A DNA stretch of 64,000 bases from Acidobacteriaceae bacterium (GTDB lineage Bacteria > Acidobacteriota > Terriglobia > Terriglobales > Acidobacteriaceae): contig PLHW01000028.1 of assembly GCA_003139095.1 (NCBI GenBank), positions 98,567-162,566 on the forward strand. Reading direction: 5' to 3'. Both the position numbers and the translations under genes were made by a program. This document shows positions 27,540 through 35,990 of the stretch, in pieces. Each line of letters starts with the position of its first letter. Position 1 is the stretch's first letter. The notes beneath the pieces were generated by a model. The model made no database searches and had not been told where the DNA came from. It saw nothing but the letters and a program-made list of their open reading frames with translations.

Positions 27540-29329
27540 TTTTCTTTCTTCCGCGCGCGCTTTTCCATCATCTCGCGCATTTCCCGGCCCAGCGATGTGC
27601 GGTTCATGACGGACTGCTGCACGATACCGATCAATTGTCCCACCGACCAGTAGAGGCCGAGCCCGGCGGGCAGATTCCAACTAATGACGCCCATCATTCC
27701 GGGCATCATGATATTCATCATCTTCTGTTGCGACGGGTCCATGCCGGCCTGCGGCGTCATGCGCTGCATCAGGAACATGGTCACGACAATCGCGATGGGC
27801 AAAACGTGCGTGGGATCGGGCGCGGCAAGATCGTGCACCCAGAGCCACGGCGCGTGGCGCAGATCAATCGCCACGCCCAGCATGCGATAGTAGGCAAACA
27901 GGAACGGCATCTGGATCAGCAACGGCAAACATCCGCCCGCCGGATTGACGCCTTCCTTTTTGTACAGCGCCGAAATTTCCGTATTCATCTCGGCTTTGCG
28001 CGGATCGCGCAGACTGTACTTTTTGTATTTCTCCTGGATCACCTTGATCTGCGGCGCGACGCGCTGCATCTTCAGCATCGACTTCATTTGCGAAAGCCGC
28101 AGCGGAAGCAGCGCCAGGTTGATGACCACCGTCTGGAAAAGAATGGCCCAACCCCAGTTGGCGACGATGTGGCTATAGGTCCACTTCAACCACAGGAACA
28201 GCGGACGCGCGATCAGGCCGAGCCAGCCGAAATCGACCACCGCTCGCAGATCGGGCTCGGCGCCCGCGATGCCGGGAATGGAGACGGCCTCGAGGTCGGC
28301 CAGTGACTTGGGCCCAACGTAAAGCCGGTCGGAAGTTGCGCCGCGCAGATTGCCAACGGCCACGCCCAGCACATCGACCTTGTCCATCACATGGCTGTTT
28401 GGATCCGAGCCATAGCGCGGAATCTCAATCTGGTTGCGCAGCGTAACCAGCGCGCTCGATTGCGGATTCTGCGGCAGGAACGCGGCAGCGAAATATTGGT
28501 CGGACACTCCCGCCCAGTTAAACGGCCCGGGCAGCGTGCCGCCGCCGCTGATTTTTTTGATCGCCAGCCGTTCGACCTTACTGTCGTACTGGTAGACGAT
28601 CTGGCCCGCCGCGTACGAAGGCGCAGTTAATTCTCCTCCAAACCCGGAGGGCCACATGGGGAAGGCCGTAATGTCCGCGCCCTTGAACTGCACCGACGTT
28701 TGCACTCCGACCACATAGCTGCGATCGAAGTGGAAACTCTTATGAACGGCAAGATCGCCGTCCGAATAATCGAAGGTCAGGTCGGCGGGCACGGTTGCGC
28801 CGCTCGCCGTCGCGACATAAAGCGCCGAGTTGATTTTGCCGCGAACGCCGTCGTCTACGTTGCCGGGATAAGTCCACAGCGATAACGGATAGCCGTATTT
28901 TTCCGCGGCGGCATGATTCACCAGGTCGAGCGGCTTGCCGTTTTCGTCGTCCCACTTTTTAAGCACCCAGGATTTCACCTGCGCGCCGCGGTTAGTGAAC
29001 ACGATGCGATACAGCTCGTTCTCGATTACGGTTTCAGATTCCGCCGCCGCTTGCGTCGTGACCGCCGCGGCAGCGGGATGCTTGGCGGCTGCGCGTGAGG
29101 TTGCCGCGGGAGAACTCGCCGCATTTGCCCCCGCATTGCCTCCGCCTGCCGGTGCCTGCGTCGGATTCACCTGAGCGGCTGGCGTGTTTTGCTGCGGCGC
29201 CTCGGGCTGCGGCATGTACTTCTTCAGGAGCGGCTGAAACAGCATGATGACCAGAAAGGTCAGCGCGAAAACGAGGAGCAGCTTGCGCTCCATGCCAGGC
29301 TCTTGCTGCGGATTTTGAAATTCAGCCAA
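27536..29329 (-). CDS. yidC: Membrane protein insertase YidC
   Basis: 597 residues. The N-terminal helix (LLLVFALTFLVIMLF) is followed by an Ala/Pro/Gln-rich linker, a large periplasmic domain (about 95-370) and the conserved 60-kDa insertase core with five helices near the end (GWAILFQTVVINLALLPLR, MKSMLKMQRVAPQIKVIQEK, GLGLYWSVGQLIGIVQQ). The length and periplasmic domain are those of diderm YidC. The tail is basic (KKRARKKEK). It inserts membrane proteins alone or with Sec; yidD and rnpA lie upstream. Confidence 0.96.
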   Translation of the reverse strand: MAEFQNPQQEPGMERKLLLVFALTFLVIMLFQPLLKKYMPQPEAPQQNTPAAQVNPTQAPAGGGNAGANAASSPAATSRAAAKHPAAAAVTTQAAAESETVIENELYRIVFTNRGAQVKSWVLKKWDDENGKPLDLVNHAAAEKYGYPLSLWTYPGNVDDGVRGKINSALYVATASGATVPADLTFDYSDGDLAVHKSFHFDRSYVVGVQTSVQFKGADITAFPMWPSGFGGELTAPSYAAGQIVYQYDSKVERLAIKKISGGGTLPGPFNWAGVSDQYFAAAFLPQNPQSSALVTLRNQIEIPRYGSDPNSHVMDKVDVLGVAVGNLRGATSDRLYVGPKSLADLEAVSIPGIAGAEPDLRAVVDFGWLGLIARPLFLWLKWTYSHIVANWGWAILFQTVVINLALLPLRLSQMKSMLKMQRVAPQIKVIQEKYKKYSLRDPRKAEMNTEISALYKKEGVNPAGGCLPLLIQMPFLFAYYRMLGVAIDLRHAPWLWVHDLAAPDPTHVLPIAIVVTMFLMQRMTPQAGMDPSQQKMMNIMMPGMMGVISWNLPAGLGLYWSVGQLIGIVQQSVMNRTSLGREMREMMEKRARKKEK

Positions 29330-29343
29330 TGGGTCGCTCGTTT

Positions 29344-29378
29344 TCGGTCATTAGTAAGTCTTCGGTCGTTCGTCGTTA
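29344..29378. repeat. Short 7-bp-period array between yidC and yidD
   Basis: Five heptads: TCGGTCA, TTAGTAA, GTCTTCG, GTCGTTC, GTCGTTA. They resemble the GGTCGT-type heptads between dnaA and dnaN. The last bases overlap the yidD stop. Confidence 0.55.
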
Positions 29379-29654
29379 GCGCGGCGTGCTCGCGCAACGG
29401 TTCGCGGGCATCGCCGATGCCTCTGCAGCCTCAGCTTGAATGTTCTTCACCACCGGATCGTAACCGCCCTTTACAAACGGATGGCAGCGCAACAGTCGCC
29501 AACCGGCAAGCGCCCCGCCGCGAAGCACGCCGTAGCGGTCAATCGCCTCCATGGCGTACTCGGAGCAGGTTGGAACATAGCGGCACGACGGGCGGAGCGA
29601 CGGAGAAATCCATCGCTTGTACAACCGCAGCATCGCGAGCCCCATCGATTTCAT
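29376..29654 (-). CDS. yidD: Membrane protein insertion efficiency factor YidD
   Basis: 92 residues. The family signature [31 protein letters not shown] is evident in parts ([10 protein letters not shown] near 24-33), and [13 protein letters not shown] matches the end of the domain. YidD assists membrane protein insertion. The ATG overlaps the rnpA stop (ATGA), so the two are coupled. The last 15 residues are a variable tail. Confidence 0.95.
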   Translation of the reverse strand: MKSMGLAMLRLYKRWISPSLRPSCRYVPTCSEYAMEAIDRYGVLRGGALAGWRLLRCHPFVKGGYDPVVKNIQAEAAEASAMPANRCASTPR

Positions 29655-30049
29655 TTTGTCGCCAACTTTTTCTCAATCGTCTCAAAGGCACAGCCGACTT
29701 CCACGAGCACCAGAGGAAATTCCAGGGCAAGAATCGACTTCCTGGGATTGATGACCACATCCACCGGAACTTTCATGATCGACCGCTGCCTCCGCACGGC
29801 TTCCCGCATCCTGCGTTTGATACGATTCCGCTCGACCGCGCCGCCCAGCACGCGCCCGACCGTGAAGCCGATGCGAGGGCTCGCCGAACCGGCCGCGCCC
29901 ACCGTTTGGGGAAGATAGAAGACCGTCATGTGCGGCGAAAAGTGCCGCCGCCCGAGCTTGTAGACGCGCTCGAAATCCGAGTGCTTCAACAGGCGGGCAG
30001 CGCGTGGAAAGCCCTGCGGGCTACCTCTCACTCCGGCGCGAAGCGTCAA
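29651..30049 (-). CDS. rnpA: Ribonuclease P protein component
   Basis: 132 residues if the TTG at 30049 is used; a GTG at 30031 is a plausible alternative. The RNase P protein signature [20 protein letters not shown] is split over residues 59-79, with [13 protein letters not shown] as the basic RNR-type motif. It binds RNase P RNA for tRNA 5' processing. rpmH lies 55 bp upstream and yidD overlaps downstream. Confidence 0.94.
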   Translation of the reverse strand: MTLRAGVRGSPQGFPRAARLLKHSDFERVYKLGRRHFSPHMTVFYLPQTVGAAGSASPRIGFTVGRVLGGAVERNRIKRRMREAVRRQRSIMKVPVDVVINPRKSILALEFPLVLVEVGCAFETIEKKLATK

Positions 30050-30104
30050 CGCTCACAACCTCGCAATCCTCAAATGACGGCCATTACCGACCCTGGCGGG
30101 AATG

Positions 30105-30260
30105 CTACTCGCGGAAACCCGGTTTCACGGAAACGCGCTTGCGTCCCTTGGCACGGCGGCGTGACAGCACCTTGGCCCCGCTTTTGGTCTTCATGCGCGT
30201 GCGGAAACCGTGCTTTTTCGAGCGCTTGCGCCGGTTGGGTTGAAATGTACGTTTCGGCAT
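30105..30260 (-). CDS. rpmH: 50S ribosomal protein L34
   Basis: 51 residues: it begins [20 protein letters not shown], continues with [20 protein letters not shown] and ends KPGFRE. This is the near-invariant L34 pattern with a slightly extended C-terminus. The gene is shorter than most ORF cut-offs. It is the first gene of the rpmH-rnpA-yidD-yidC-jag series. Confidence 0.97.
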   Translation of the reverse strand: MPKRTFQPNRRKRSKKHGFRTRMKTKSGAKVLSRRRAKGRKRVSVKPGFRE

Positions 30261-30308
30261 CGAAAATCATTGCTCCTGATTGAATCAACTGAACTATGGC
30301 AAACGGCA

Positions 30309-30338
30309 AGTATAAATGACGGTGTGCGCCCCGGGCAA
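30309..30338 (-). promoter_or_regulatory. Candidate rpmH promoter
   Basis: On the minus strand TTGCCC (30338-30333), 18-bp spacer, TATACT (30314-30309). This would give a leader of about 40 bases before the rpmH ATG. The remainder of the 274-bp divergent gap to the ccdA-like gene is GC-rich with no clear signal. Confidence 0.4.
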
Positions 30339-30534
30339 ACGCCCTGCCGCCAACTCGGGGCAGCCGAGCCGGGCTCGCGGTACGCGCGCGGCGTGTTCGC
30401 GCGCCTTTCCGGGCCGGCGCCTTGCCCCGCCCAGGCATCGAATCCGCCTTCCCTGCATCTTCTAACATACGTGGAAAACACCCGCTTGCGGTTACAATTA
30501 GGACACCGCTGAAATTGGGAACTTCAACCATCTT

Positions 30535-31257
30535 ATGACGAGTTTGCCGCTCCCGCTCGCTGCCTTCGTCGCCGGACTGATCTCTTTCCTTTCTCCCTGC
30601 GTGCTTCCGCTGGTGCCAGGGTACGTCTCGCTGATCTCCGGCGCCGGCATCGAGGAGCTGAAGTCGAGCGAAGGCCACCTTCTCCGCAAGCTGATGCTCA
30701 ACTCCGCCGCCTTCATCATCGGCTTCAGCATTGTGTTTATCACGCTGGGCGCCATCTCCACCGAGGTCGGCCAGGTTCTGGCGCAGTACAAATCATTGCT
30801 GGCGCGGGTCGCCGGTGCGGTCATCATTCTGTTCGGCCTGCACCTGACCGGCGTGTTTCAAATCAAGGCGTTGCTGGCGGACACGCGCCTGCACTCGCTC
30901 AAGGGTGGCGCGTCGCCCTGGGGTGCGTTTGTCATCGGATTCGCCTTTGCCTTCGGATGGACGCCATGCGTCGGGCCCATTCTGGCCGTCGTTCTGGGGT
31001 TTGCCGCCGCGCAGGACACGGTCTGGAAGGGTATTTTCCTCCTCGCCCTCTACTCAATGGGGCTGGCCGTGCCCTTTCTCATCACTTCGTTCGGCATCGA
31101 GCGGTTTCTTAAGTTTTACAACCGCTTCAAATTTCACATGCACGCCATTGAAGTCGCCAGCGGTTGCCTGCTCATCGTTTTGGGCATCTTATTAGTGATG
31201 GGACGATTTACGCTGATCTCGCAATATTTTTCTTTCTTGAACCGCTTCGCTCTTTAA
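30535..31257 (+). CDS. CcdA/DsbD-beta family thiol-electron transporter
   Basis: 240 residues with six predicted membrane helices, the size of CcdA. The first helix contains the conserved FLSPCVLPLVPGY and the fourth GWTPCVGPILA, giving the two membrane cysteines that shuttle electrons from cytoplasmic thioredoxin to the periplasm. The next two genes encode a TlpA-like thioredoxin and a DsbD-alpha-like domain, so the three together resemble a DsbD in separate parts. Cytochrome c maturation is a likely use, given the many c-type cytochromes. Confidence 0.93.
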   Translation: MTSLPLPLAAFVAGLISFLSPCVLPLVPGYVSLISGAGIEELKSSEGHLLRKLMLNSAAFIIGFSIVFITLGAISTEVGQVLAQYKSLLARVAGAVIILFGLHLTGVFQIKALLADTRLHSLKGGASPWGAFVIGFAFAFGWTPCVGPILAVVLGFAAAQDTVWKGIFLLALYSMGLAVPFLITSFGIERFLKFYNRFKFHMHAIEVASGCLLIVLGILLVMGRFTLISQYFSFLNRFAL

Positions 31258-31274
31258 CCCGCGCCAGACCGAAC

Positions 31275-31290
31275 CGAGGTTTAAACCTCG
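31275..31290. repeat. Perfect palindrome CGAGGTTTAAACCTCG
   Basis: 16-bp perfect palindrome 18 bp after the CcdA-like gene, followed by a second small one (GGGGC-TGT-GCCC, 31299-31310). Not followed by a T-run. Probably a dispersed repeat of the type seen at 32598 and 54323. Confidence 0.6.
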
Positions 31291-31361
31291 TGGCTATAGG
31301 GGCTGTGCCCGGCATTGAAAGGGCGATAGAATAACATTGGGCTTTGATTCGATTCGAGGTC

Positions 31362-31922
31362 ATGGTGAAAAAAGATCCAATTATTCTTTTCTTTGTGGGC
31401 GCATTGGTGGCGGTGATGTTGTTTGCCGGAATTCGCGCCGCGCGCAACAGCCGCGCCATCATGCCCGCGCACGGCTTGATGGGCGCCGAGGCTCCCGATT
31501 TCGAGTTGAAGACCGTCGACGGTGCGGACCTTAGATTATCCAGTTTGCGCGGCAAGGCGGTTCTCCTGAATTTCTGGGCCACTTACTGCGGCCCCTGCAA
31601 AGTCGAGATGCCATGGTTTGTCGAATTGCAGAAGGAATATGGCCCGCAGGGTTTTCAGATTATCGGCGTGGCCATGGATGACGCGACCACCGAGGAGATC
31701 GCAAAATTCGCCAAGGATCTGGGCGTGAATTACCCCATTCTGCTCGGAAAAGAAGCGGTGGGCCTGAGTTATGGCGGCGTGAGCGTGCTGCCAACCACGT
31801 TTTTCCTGGATCGTAACGGCAAAGTCATCGCGCGAGAATTCGGGTTGCAAAGCCGCAGCGTCTTCGTCGATCACATCAAGCAGGCCCTCGGCCAGGGCGG
31901 CTCGGTACAGGCTCAAAAGTAA
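31362..31922 (+). CDS. TlpA/ResA-like membrane-anchored thioredoxin
   Basis: 186 residues from ATG 31362 (an in-frame TTG at 31344 is less likely). An N-terminal anchor helix (IILFFVGALVAVMLFAGI) is followed by a redoxin domain with the active site WATYCGPCK near residue 80 and the cis-proline region SVLPTTFFLDRNG. It is predicted to face the periplasm and reduce cysteines in targets such as apocytochromes, receiving electrons from the CcdA-like protein encoded 105 bp upstream. Confidence 0.93.
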   Translation: MVKKDPIILFFVGALVAVMLFAGIRAARNSRAIMPAHGLMGAEAPDFELKTVDGADLRLSSLRGKAVLLNFWATYCGPCKVEMPWFVELQKEYGPQGFQIIGVAMDDATTEEIAKFAKDLGVNYPILLGKEAVGLSYGGVSVLPTTFFLDRNGKVIAREFGLQSRSVFVDHIKQALGQGGSVQAQK

Positions 31923-32009
31923 CCCGCGCCCGTGAATCATCCGTTGTGCGCTCCACAACTTGCAGTATCCTGAACAGATCGGTCTGAAAGTTACTAAGTG
32001 GGGGAATCC

Positions 32010-32567
32010 GTGCCAGTGAATCGCCGGTTCATGAAAGTAACATTCGCCTGCGCGCTATTGCTGATGTGCGGCTGCGTCTGGGCGCAAGAAGAATTTGGGC
32101 CAAAAGGTCCGGTGGTAAAAATCATCGGCGCGCCCGTAGTCACTGTCGTGCAGGGGAAGCCGGCGACGGTTCCTCTTTCCTTCGCTGTTTCCAGTGGATT
32201 TCACATCAACTCGAACCACCCCAAGTCGGAATTCCTGATCCCCACCGTGCTTAAGGTGGAAGCCACAACCGACATCATTATCGGCAAAACGACTTATCCC
32301 GAAGGCCAGGACATGAGCTTTGCCTTCGCTCCCGACGAAAAGCTCAACGTGTATACCGGAGATTTTGAAATCGATGTGCTGGTCCGGCCTCTGCACTCGG
32401 TGCAGCCGGGAAAATATGTGATTCGCGGAACGCTGCGCTACCAGGCATGCGACAACACCGCCTGCTATCCTCCGAAAAATTTGCCGGTCAGCTTTGACGT
32501 GAAGATCCAAAAGGCGCGATCCGCGCCCGCCGCCAACCCCGCCCAAAGTCCGCATGCCCACAATTAG
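32010..32567 (+). CDS. DsbD N-terminal (alpha) domain protein, stand-alone
   Basis: I prefer GTG 32010, with GGGGGA 5-6 bases upstream, giving 185 residues; ATG 32031 also fits. A signal peptide (VTFACALLLMCGCVWA) precedes an immunoglobulin-like domain. The string RYQACDNTACYPPKNLPVSF corresponds to the cysteine pair and CYPP motif of DsbD-alpha. In DsbD this domain receives electrons from the gamma thioredoxin domain and hands them to periplasmic partners. Here it is a separate protein after CcdA and TlpA-like genes. Function is inferred from motif and context. Confidence 0.82.
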   Translation: MPVNRRFMKVTFACALLLMCGCVWAQEEFGPKGPVVKIIGAPVVTVVQGKPATVPLSFAVSSGFHINSNHPKSEFLIPTVLKVEATTDIIIGKTTYPEGQDMSFAFAPDEKLNVYTGDFEIDVLVRPLHSVQPGKYVIRGTLRYQACDNTACYPPKNLPVSFDVKIQKARSAPAANPAQSPHAHN

Positions 32568-32597
32568 GGAAGCTCTGATTAAGCTGTGTTTTGAAAG

Positions 32598-32745
32598 GGA
32601 CGGCCTTCTAGGCCGTCCGAAAAACTGCGCCTTAAAGCGCTTTCACTTTTCCTGGAAGACTTTTTTTCGATCAAGCCGGGAAGGGCACGAGTTCCACTCG
32701 TGCCGATAGAAGCGCCTCGAACCATGGCGGCTTCCAGCCGCTGGG
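32598..32745. repeat. Cluster of short palindromes after the DsbD-alpha gene
   Basis: Four perfect stems: GGACGGCCT-TCT-AGGCCGTCC (32598-32618), GCGC-CTTAAA-GCGC (near 32629), GGCACGAG-TTCCA-CTCGTGCC (32684-32704) and GCGGCT-TC-CAGCCGC (near 32728). They lie in the 402-bp gap between convergent genes. No coding signal is seen there. Confidence 0.7.
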
Positions 32746-32862
32746 GCAATGCCGGAGCACGCCAGCGATTTTACAGCTAGACTCATGGATCGTGAGCGTT
32801 ATGGGGATGTTTCACCAGTTACCAACTCGTTGAGTTCTACAAGGCGAAGACCCAAGCCACAC

Positions 32863-32895
32863 AAAAACCCCGCCCAAGCTGGAAGTTGGACGGGG
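32863..32895 (-). terminator. Terminator of the minus-strand GloVer gene
   Basis: On the minus strand an imperfect stem CCCCGTCCAACTT / AGCTTGGGCGGGG is followed directly by TTTTTGTG. It lies 75 bp after the stop at 32970. Confidence 0.75.
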
Positions 32896-32969
32896 TGAGG
32901 TTGAGCCAACATGCACGATTCTAGTATCGCGCACCTTGAGACGCCGAGGTGCACAAGTTGGCGTGCATC

Positions 32970-34268
32970 CTACGGAGTCACTTCGAACACAACGCCGTTC
33001 CCGTACGATCCGCCCTCGTCGGCCGTGCCGTAGAGGTTGCCTGCGCTGTCAAGGATCGGGAGGCCGTACGGGAGCATCCCGTCGGTGCCGTTGAAAGCCC
33101 AGAGAACTTTCTCTTTGTACGAGCCTTTGCCGACTTGCGGCATCAGCTCGAAAACAGTCCCCACCCCGGACTTGCCACCATAGAAGGTAGTGCCGTAAAT
33201 GTTCCCGGCCGCATCGAGCACAACCCCCGCAACAGGATTGGCGCCATCTTTGCCACCCCTGAAGGAGTGGAGAATCGTCTCCTTCCATTGTCCCTTCTTT
33301 TTTCCCTTCGTGATAGGACTCAGCCTGTAGACCGTTCCCAAGTTCTTGGCCCCGCCATAGTAGGTCGTACCGTAGAGGTTTCCGGCATGGTCGAGGACGG
33401 GAACGCCCGCTGCATCGTAGCCATCTTTAGGAGCGCCGGCGAAGGTGTGGATCACAGTCGGATTCCAACCGCCGTTGCCGTTCGGTGACAGCTCGAATAC
33501 CGTTGAAGCTGCGGCGCCGAGGATGTTCCCGGCGGCATCCATAATCAGCCCGGCACTCCCTGCGGGGCAATATGGGCTGTAGATCACCTGCTCCGTCCAG
33601 CCGCCACCGGATGGACTCATCTCGAAGACGGTTCCGCAATTCCCGTCGCCGCCCCAGACAGTAGTGCCGTAAAGATTGCCCGCCGAATCCATGATCAGAC
33701 CGGCTGTCGGATAATACCAGTCGGTACCAAAGCTGTACAGAACGGCTTCCGTCCAGCTTGCCCCCGCTGGGCTAAGTTCGTACAGGGCGCCGAGATTATC
33801 CCAGCCGCCATACCCGGTCGTGCCGTAAAGGTTTCCCACCCTATCGAATACCACAGGAGCGAAAATTGGATTCGCCGCGTCCGGTGGCCCGCTGAAACTG
33901 TGGAGCACGGTCTCATTCCAGCCTCCGCTGCCATTCGGCGAAAGTTCAAAGACGACGCCACATCCATATTGGTTACCCGGGCATCCCAGCCCGCCGAGTT
34001 CGGTCGCCCCATAGAAGTTGCCAGCACCGTCGGAGATGAGGCTGGTATCGGGATGGGAGCCGTCGGCCCCACCGGTGAAGTTGTAGAGCACAGTCTCGGT
34101 TTGGGCCTGCGCTGGGCGTGCGGCAATCAGTAGCAGCGCAGAAAGCAGAGCTAGTGTCAGAGCGTTGCGGATTGCTGCGGCTGCCAGTTTCGTCGAGCCG
34201 AATCTTGGCCCAACGGCAGAAATGTTCAAAGTTCCTTTCGCCCTTCTGTTCGTCGTTGCTGAAGACAT
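32970..34268 (-). CDS. Secreted GloVer-repeat protein (paralogue 2)
   Basis: 432 residues with a strong ribosome site (AAGGAGGAGA) before the ATG. The leader contains SAVGPRFGSTKL and a signal segment ending LLLIAARPAQAQTETVLYNF. The rest consists of about seven repeats of 50-60 residues with the core DSAGNLYGTTxxGG...GTVFELSP. This is the GloVer repeat (TIGR03803 type), named for its presence in Gloeobacter and Verrucomicrobia; its function is unknown. The leader and cleavage site closely match those of the gene at 57842, so these are direct paralogues. No Ig-like extension is present. Confidence 0.87.
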   Translation of the reverse strand: MSSATTNRRAKGTLNISAVGPRFGSTKLAAAAIRNALTLALLSALLLIAARPAQAQTETVLYNFTGGADGSHPDTSLISDGAGNFYGATELGGLGCPGNQYGCGVVFELSPNGSGGWNETVLHSFSGPPDAANPIFAPVVFDRVGNLYGTTGYGGWDNLGALYELSPAGASWTEAVLYSFGTDWYYPTAGLIMDSAGNLYGTTVWGGDGNCGTVFEMSPSGGGWTEQVIYSPYCPAGSAGLIMDAAGNILGAAASTVFELSPNGNGGWNPTVIHTFAGAPKDGYDAAGVPVLDHAGNLYGTTYYGGAKNLGTVYRLSPITKGKKKGQWKETILHSFRGGKDGANPVAGVVLDAAGNIYGTTFYGGKSGVGTVFELMPQVGKGSYKEKVLWAFNGTDGMLPYGLPILDSAGNLYGTADEGGSYGNGVVFEVTP

Positions 34269-34460
34269 AGTCTCCTCCTTCTAGGTTTGTTCTTCGTTGT
34301 CACCCCCGTTAAAGTGAATTTCCCAAACGTACTCCGAGGATCGCTCTTTGATCGCGGCTCCTTTTCGCTTTGGGGAATTAGCCTGCAGGATAAATAGATA
34401 CCCTTCGGCGGGTGCTGTCGGTGCGCCTTGTCACCTGAAGGTGTGAGTAGCTGTTGTAAC

Positions 34461-34643
34461 CAGGTTCAGCATGACGGAATACCGTCACAACCAAGCATGA
34501 AAATGGGTGTGTCCTAGGCGCACAATGCTAGTTGCCTCTGCCGAGCAAGCTCGGAATCATCGCACTAGCGCGGTAGGTAGAGCCTGTTTAATCAGGTTGA
34601 GCGGGACGCCCTAGGAACAACCAAGTGTAGCCTCCTGCGGGAG
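34461..34643 (+). ncRNA. Candidate IS110 bridge RNA
   Basis: Two related stem-loop blocks lie upstream of the transposase: 34461-34496 and 34593-34625. Both begin CAGGTTNAGC and end ACAACCAAG, with different inner sequences (inner stem TGACGG/CCGTCA in the first; GGG/CCC in the second). Between and after them are the stems CCGAG-CAAG-CTCGG (34541-34554) and CTCC-TGC-GGGAG (34632-34643). IS110-group elements encode a bridge RNA here, with target- and donor-binding loops. The assignment is inferred from position and structure. Confidence 0.5.
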
Positions 34644-34702
34644 AGCGCGAAAGGGAGAATCGTTCACAACTGGCGTCTTCGGCAGTGGCTGAGGAGGACG
34701 CC

Positions 34703-35950
34703 ATGAAAGTTCATCGCAACTGCTGCGGCCTTGATGTTCACAAGCAAACGATTGCCGCCTGCCTGATCTACGAAGACGGTATTGGAAACACCTGTAAAGA
34801 GAAGCGACTGTTCGGCACGATGACGCGAGACTTGCGCGAACTGGCGCAGTGGCTGCGCCAGGCTGAGGTAAGTGCCGTTGCCATGGAAGCCACGGGCGTT
34901 TATTGGGTGCCCGTGTGGAATGTACTGGAGCGGGAGGGGCTGCACCTGCTGCTCATCAACCCAGAACACTACAAAGCGGTTCGCGGCAAAAAGACCGATC
35001 TGAAAGACGGCGAGCGCATCGCAGAGCTGCTGCAGGACGGACGATTGGAAGGCAGTTTCGTTCCTTCCACCCCGCTTCGGGTTCTCCGCGATCTTACCCG
35101 CTATCGCGTCAAGTTGGTCGAGCACCAATCCTCCGTCGCCTGCCGCATTCAGAAGCTACTGGAGCAGTGCAACATCAAACTTGGCTCAGTGGCCAGCAAT
35201 GTGTTGGGCGTCAGTGGCACAGCCATGTTGCAGGCGCTGGCAAGTGGGGAAACCAACGCGGAACGCCTCGCCGACTTGGCCAAGAAGCAACTCCGCAAGA
35301 AGATTCCAGCACTGCGGCTCGCGCTGGATGGCCACCTCATGCCGCACCACCGCTTTCTGCTCCGTGACATGCTGGATGAGCTAGCCCACATCGAGGGCCA
35401 ACTGGCGCGCTTGGAAGCCGAAATCGAAGTGCAGATGCAACCCTTCCAAAAAGCCCTGCAGGCATAGATGAGCATACCCGGCATCAAGCACCGTGTGGCA
35501 TGGACGCTGGTCGCCGAGATCGGCACCGACATGCAAGTGTTCCCTTCACCCGCCCACATCGCCAGTTGGGTGGGAGTCTGTCCCGGGAATAACGAGAGCG
35601 CAGGAAAACGGAAAAGCGGAAAGACACGCAAGGGGAACCGCTGGGCGCGACGGGCATTATGCGAGGCCGCTTGGGTCGCCGCCAAGGCTAAGAAAAGTTA
35701 TCTCGCAGCCCAATTCCGTCGCTTTGCCGCTACGCGCGGAAGCAAGCGGGCCATCATCGCCGTTGCCCACACGATCCTGACCATTGGCTATCACATGCTT
35801 CAGCGCGGGACGATCTATCAGGACTTAGGCGCAAACTACTTCGATCAGCGCCACGTTCTTCGCACCACGAAGCGCTTGGTGAAGAGACTAGAGGCTCTAG
35901 GCCATCGAGTCATCCTAGAGTCACCTGTTCTCAGCCCACAAGCCGCCTGA
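34703..35950 (+). pseudogene. IS110-family transposase interrupted by an in-frame amber codon
   Basis: ATG 34703 follows GAGGAGGACGCC. The N-terminal RuvC-like DEDD domain has GLDVHK, AMEATGVYWVPVW and KKTDLKDGERIAEL, holding the acidic residues. The C-terminal transposase_20 domain begins IPGIKHRVAWTLVAEIGTDM and includes the serine-containing GNNESAGKRKSGKTRKGNR. TAG at 35465-35467 splits the frame between FQKALQA and MSIPGIK; there is no frameshift. Intact homologues read through this point, so a nonsense mutation is likely. Total 415 codons. Whether two fragments could act together is unknown. Confidence 0.88.
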
Positions 35951-35990
35951 GTACATTTTCAAGGGAGGCGATTAGCACTCACAAGCGCGA

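Larger units (their letters stand above)
34433..35990 (+). mobile_element. IS110-family insertion sequence (boundaries approximate)
   Basis: A DEDD-type IS110-family transposase reading frame (34703-35950) with about 270 bp of structured non-coding DNA upstream and little downstream. IS110 elements usually lack terminal inverted repeats and target duplications, so the ends cannot be fixed from one copy. The left limit is put at the stem TCACCT/AGGTGT near 34431-34446, the right just after the transposase. The element lies 165 bp upstream of the GloVer gene on the other strand. Confidence 0.7.

Noticed and set aside
35465..35467. Recoding of TAG (for example as pyrrolysine) in the transposase
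   Set aside because: No recoding element or pyl genes are visible, and a simple nonsense mutation explains the data.
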